Shown here: in pieces, positions 41,246 through 43,638 of the stretch | Layout of the letters: the number at the start of each line of letters is the position of its first letter | How positions within the stretch are numbered: position 1 is the first letter of the stretch | Origin: Flavobacteriales bacterium | GTDB taxonomy: Bacteria; Bacteroidota; Bacteroidia; Flavobacteriales; Flavobacteriaceae | DNA: 43,638 nucleotides | Assembly: GCA_027031025.1 (NCBI GenBank) | Contig: JALVEJ010000033.1 | Span: 1-43,638, forward strand | Reading direction: 5' to 3' | Notes under the pieces: generated by a model | Seen by the model: only the letters and a program-made list of their open reading frames with translations | What the model was told of the DNA's origin: nothing | Databases searched by the model: none | Translations under genes and position numbers: made by a program

Positions 41246-42016
41246 ATGAAAAACGTATATAGAATAAAATTGGCATGTTTAAAAAAGATTAATAATGAGA
41301 CTATTAAACTATTTTTCGATTATTTAAAAACATTTGAAGGAGGAAAGTATTTTCCTGCAAAATGCGATGTATATGAACCTGTGAAAACTGTTTTACATCC
41401 TAATGACTATAACAAACAAGTGAATTGGCTTTTACAACCAGCAAGTTCTTTGATATGTAAAACCAAAGATGGTGTTTTTTTAGGAATAATTGAAAATAAA
41501 ACAAAAGCAGAAATTTTTGTTATTCAAAATGGAAAAAAAACGCCCTTTGGGAATCAGGAAGAAAATATATTTAAAACTGAAATTACAATATGGATAAAAA
41601 GTAATGATTATAACCATTTAGCTATTTTTATTAAAGAATTATATGAACGATTAGAATGTGATTATGGTTTTTTAACATTGGAAGATGACTATTTAAATCA
41701 GAACTTTATCAGAAAAGTTATTCATAATGACATAACAATTGAAGAATTTGTTGGCGATAATTTAAATGATTTTATACCCGGAATTTATTGGTTAAATTTT
41801 TTTGGAAATTTACCAATGTTTCATCATATTCATAAAATTAACCTTAATGATTTTTATACTGAAAAATTAAAAAATAATTCATTGCTTGTAAAAGTTTTTG
41901 AACATCCGTCGGACTATAACAAAAGATATGCATTTATTAATACTAAGAAACTAAGAAGTTTAATTGGTGAAAAATATATATTTGATAAATCAGATATAAT
42001 TGAAAAGGAATTCTAA
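41246..42016 (+). CDS. Putative immunity protein, Imm52-like features
   Basis: The protein has 256 residues, cytoplasmic and AT-rich. The segment FIPGIYWLNFFGNLPMFHHI (about 172-191) resembles the PG-x-YW-x-N-x-FG box of some immunity families of polymorphic-toxin loci (Imm52/type VI immunity-like). The family name is tentative. No toxin with an intact frame directly precedes it, so it may be an orphan immunity gene kept from an earlier toxin or a second guard for the Rhs nuclease. Confidence 0.55.
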   Translation: MKNVYRIKLACLKKINNETIKLFFDYLKTFEGGKYFPAKCDVYEPVKTVLHPNDYNKQVNWLLQPASSLICKTKDGVFLGIIENKTKAEIFVIQNGKKTPFGNQEENIFKTEITIWIKSNDYNHLAIFIKELYERLECDYGFLTLEDDYLNQNFIRKVIHNDITIEEFVGDNLNDFIPGIYWLNFFGNLPMFHHIHKINLNDFYTEKLKNNSLLVKVFEHPSDYNKRYAFINTKKLRSLIGEKYIFDKSDIIEKEF

Positions 42017-42034
42017 AAACGTTATTTAAAAAAA

Positions 42035-42424
42035 ATGAATAAAACTTTATTAATTTTATTTTTGGGAATTTTTACCATAACCAATGCACGGATATGATGT
42101 AGTTTACAAAAGAATTGATGCAGATGGAAATGTATACATAGGTCAAGCTAAAAGCAAAGAAAGATTTATAAAAAGAATGAAGGAACACGACAAGAAGTTT
42201 TCCGATACTGATTGATTTTGAATTTGAGATTTTAGATATAGCAGAACCTGGAATAGAAATTAGATGTATTAGAAGAAAGTCATATAAGAAAAACAGGTAT
42301 TCCAACCACAAAAAAGACAGCAAAGAATGGAACAGGAACAATTAAAAATAAAAGATACCAAATGAATGATAAGAGATATAGAGAAAATGGAGGAACTGTA
42401 AATAAACAAAAAGGATCATATTAA
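42035..42424 (+). pseudogene. GIY-YIG nuclease toxin remnant fused to a stray signal-peptide fragment
   Basis: A frame from 42035 encodes MNKTLLILFLGIFTITNA and then stops at 42095-42097. In another frame, 42084-42215 encodes MHGYDVVYKRIDADGNVYIG followed by KERFIKRMKEHDKKF, the GIY-YIG start (VVY...YIG). Two further frame changes (about 42210 and 42262) are needed to read DFEFEILDIAEPGIE and then LDVLEESHIRKTGIPTTKKT to the TAA at 42422. EESHIRKTG supplies the expected catalytic Glu. The layout matches an Rhs C-terminal toxin tip that was captured, cut off from its rhs gene, and has decayed. An Imm26-like gene follows 12 bases later. Confidence 0.7.
42048..42087 (+). repeat. 40-bp direct repeat, left copy
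   Basis: 42048-42087 is identical to 42966-43005, inside the signal-peptide code of the gene at 42953. The two copies bracket the GIY-YIG remnant and the Imm26-like gene. Confidence 0.9.
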
Positions 42425-42436
42425 TTATAATATATT

Positions 42437-42910
42437 ATGAAAAAAATAAAAAAAGGAGATGTTTTTGTGTTCAAGTATAATGATAGAAAGTTTGTTGTTG
42501 GTCAAATTATCAGAAAAATGGAACATCATATTGTTGTGATTATCTTTAAAGATTTGATTGACAAAAACAAATTGAATGATATTAATATAGATAAACTTAC
42601 ACCTATTTTGATAGCGAATACATTTGAAAGTAAATTGGAAAAAGGTGACTGGGTTATAGTTTCTAATAAAAGTGTTAAAAATAAATTTGAAAAAAGTAGA
42701 TATTATAAAGTTGGGATGAATGGTAGAAAAACTTTATTAATAAATGAAAAAAATGAAATAATAAGAGAATTAAAAAAGGATGAAGAGGATAATTATTGTT
42801 ATGAGAAATATGTTTCACCTGTTAGATTAGAAAAAGCGATTAGAGCATTTATTGATAAAGATGCATGGAAAGAGAGTTATAATTGTCTACTAATCTCTAA
42901 ATATTATTAA
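42437..42910 (+). CDS. Imm26-like immunity protein
   Basis: The protein has 157 residues, cytoplasmic and of very low GC. The N-terminal KKIKKGDVFVFKYNDRKFVV and GQIIRK fit the Imm26 family start (GD-x-F...G-x-I), a beta-rich immunity fold found beside diverse nuclease toxins. Its position right after the GIY-YIG remnant suggests it neutralised that toxin. Unlike the toxin, its frame is intact, as expected if immunity is still under selection. Confidence 0.65.
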   Translation: MKKIKKGDVFVFKYNDRKFVVGQIIRKMEHHIVVIIFKDLIDKNKLNDINIDKLTPILIANTFESKLEKGDWVIVSNKSVKNKFEKSRYYKVGMNGRKTLLINEKNEIIRELKKDEEDNYCYEKYVSPVRLEKAIRAFIDKDAWKESYNCLLISKYY

Positions 42911-42952
42911 TATTCAGATTGTGAATGCAATTTTAAAATTTATATAAAAAAA

Positions 42953-43378
42953 ATGAAGCAAGCACTATTAATTTTATTTTTGGGAATTTTTACCATAACC
43001 AATGCCCAAAATAGAGAGTCACAAGTTGTAGATGAATTAATAGCGGTTACAAAAGTAAAAGAATCTTTACCGCTTATGGTTAATTCTATAATAGACAGAT
43101 TTAAGCAGAAAAGCACTAATATTCCTGATACATATTGGGAAGAAATAAAAAATAGCATAGACTATTTTACTTTTTTAGAGAAGGTTAAAAAACTTTATAT
43201 CGAAAATTACAACTTAGCAGAACTAAAAGAATTGGTATCGCTTTATAAATCGGGAAATATAGAATCTTATAAGCTAAAATTAGAAAAGATAACACCACAA
43301 CTTTATCAAATAGGAAAAGAATTTGGACAACAAACAGCTCAATTTATTGTAGAGAAAATTAAAGCCTATAAAAAATAA
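42953..43378 (+). CDS. Exported DUF2059-like protein
   Basis: The protein has 141 residues. The signal peptide MKQALLILFLGIFTITNAQN is cleaved after Ala18. The mature helical part (VDELIAVTKVKESLPLMVNS, FTFLEKVKKLYIENYNLAEL, KELVSLYKSGNIESYK) matches the DUF2059 pattern of small periplasmic helical proteins of unknown function. Its 5' end is partly duplicated at 42035-42087. Whether it has any toxin-related role is unclear. Confidence 0.65.
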   Translation: MKQALLILFLGIFTITNAQNRESQVVDELIAVTKVKESLPLMVNSIIDRFKQKSTNIPDTYWEEIKNSIDYFTFLEKVKKLYIENYNLAELKELVSLYKSGNIESYKLKLEKITPQLYQIGKEFGQQTAQFIVEKIKAYKK

Positions 43379-43384
43379 GCCCCG

Positions 43385-43411
43385 CTACCGCCAGCTTGTA
43401 GCTGGTGGTAG
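43385..43411 (+). repeat. 11-bp-stem hairpin
   Basis: CTACCGCCAGC (43385-43395) pairs with GCTGGTGGTAG (43401-43411) with one G-T pair around TTGTA. The leading CCCGCTACC (43381-43389) is also the complement of GGTAGCGGG at 37954-37962, beside the left inverted repeat. Confidence 0.7.
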
Positions 43412-43427
43412 TTTAATCTTAAAAAAA

Positions 43428-43448
43428 TCGTGTGGTAAAAGCTAAAAA
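43428..43448 (-). repeat. Right 21-bp inverted repeat of the rhs block
   Basis: This is the exact reverse complement of 37921-37941. Together they enclose the rhs, immunity and remnant genes (about 5.5 kb). Confidence 0.85.
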
Positions 43449-43452
43449 GAAA

Positions 43453-43486
43453 CCAAAAAGCCACTTGTTTTTAGTGGCTTTTTTGG
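43453..43486 (+). terminator. Bidirectional terminator
   Basis: AAAAAGCCACT (43455-43465) pairs with AGTGGCTTTTT (43473-43483), followed by further T. It ends transcription of the immunity/DUF2059 cluster. Confidence 0.85.
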
Positions 43487-43510
43487 CTTTAAAACTTTGC
43501 AATAACATCC

Positions 43511-43638
43511 AACGAACTAAAAGGCACGTTTGAAGTAATCATTTTGGATAATACTTCGAATGATGCAGTTATAAAAGAGCTTATAGAACAAAAACAAACC
43601 GGACACCTAAGTTACACGTTTACAGCCCCAACCACCGG
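43511..43638 (+). pseudogene. Second, partial copy of the rhs core, running off the window
   Basis: The 128 bases match 39230-39357 with two differences near the left edge, and the same frame encodes NELKGTFEVIILDNTSNDAV and onward. Nothing upstream could start it. It is either a displaced rhs fragment that leads to an alternative C-terminal toxin beyond the window, or an assembly edge at a repeat. Confidence 0.8.

Noticed and set aside
42072..42341. Minus-strand 89-codon frame opposite the GIY-YIG remnant
   Set aside because: The translation is a Phe/Leu/Ser-rich reading of AT-rich DNA, and the plus strand carries recognisable GIY-YIG motifs.
43385..43411. Integron attC site
   Set aside because: It is a simple 11-bp stem without the paired R'/L' boxes and extrahelical bases of attC, and no integron integrase is seen.

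Overview
The window looks like a chromosomal segment of a Bacteroidota bacterium, most likely of the Flavobacteriia. Several things seen in the sequence support this. The DNA is AT-rich. Many genes are preceded by the Bacteroidota -7 promoter element TAnnTTTG. Shine-Dalgarno sequences are almost absent, except for a strong one before rpsU. The gene order rpsU-xerC-hpf is present, DnaE carries an N-terminal DnaQ-like exonuclease, and a membrane pyrophosphatase is present.

Layout. Positions 1-2700 hold three exported proteins of unknown role. 2737-3707 (minus) is recX-folA, and 4374-5972 is a sodium:amino-acid symporter. 6171-8832 is a tight operon of a helix-hairpin-helix protein, an acyl-CoA dehydrogenase and a GNAT acetyltransferase. 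8994-10505 is rpsU-xerC-hpf. 10575-12327 holds a DUF3127 protein, a membrane protein and a MmcQ/YjbR protein. 12692-14848 is a K+-dependent-type membrane pyrophosphatase. 14967-15533 is a solitary XRE regulator divergent from a 31-residue membrane peptide, with a 32-bp perfect palindrome between their promoters. 15803-18211 is a CcoI/FixI-type copper ATPase. 18648-20119 (minus) is an ECF sigma factor, a one-helix membrane protein and a Spy/CpxP-like periplasmic protein. 20299-24650 holds a START-like protein, prfB with its +1 frameshift, tryptophanase, an ArsC-family protein, a lipoprotein, tRNA-Cys and folB. 24985-31660 (minus) is thioredoxin, a MATE transporter and dnaE. 31840-36386 (minus) is the rimP-nusA-infB operon. 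36536-37375 is a universal stress protein.

The accessory region is 37921-43638, a polymorphic-toxin (Rhs) locus. It holds an rhs gene that has lost its N-terminal part and ends in a PD-(D/E)XK-like nuclease domain. Downstream are two putative immunity genes of very low GC, a frameshifted GIY-YIG nuclease remnant, an Imm26-like immunity gene, a small exported protein, and, at the window edge, a second copy of part of the rhs core. A perfect 21-bp inverted repeat brackets the block, and a 40-bp direct repeat brackets the GIY-YIG/Imm26 part. The layout suggests swapping or accumulation of toxin-immunity modules by recombination.

The intergenic DNA carries at least three dispersed repeat families. 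One is an 89-bp-period tandem repeat (near 3750, 15640, 24690, 37384). One is a bulged two-stem hairpin with a recurrent loop (near 3870-4030, 6023-6138, 15587, 27031-27237, 37710). The third is a roughly 100-bp element in inverted orientation at 28-127 and 18329-18430. One 89-bp repeat supplies the only visible start codon of the copper ATPase gene.
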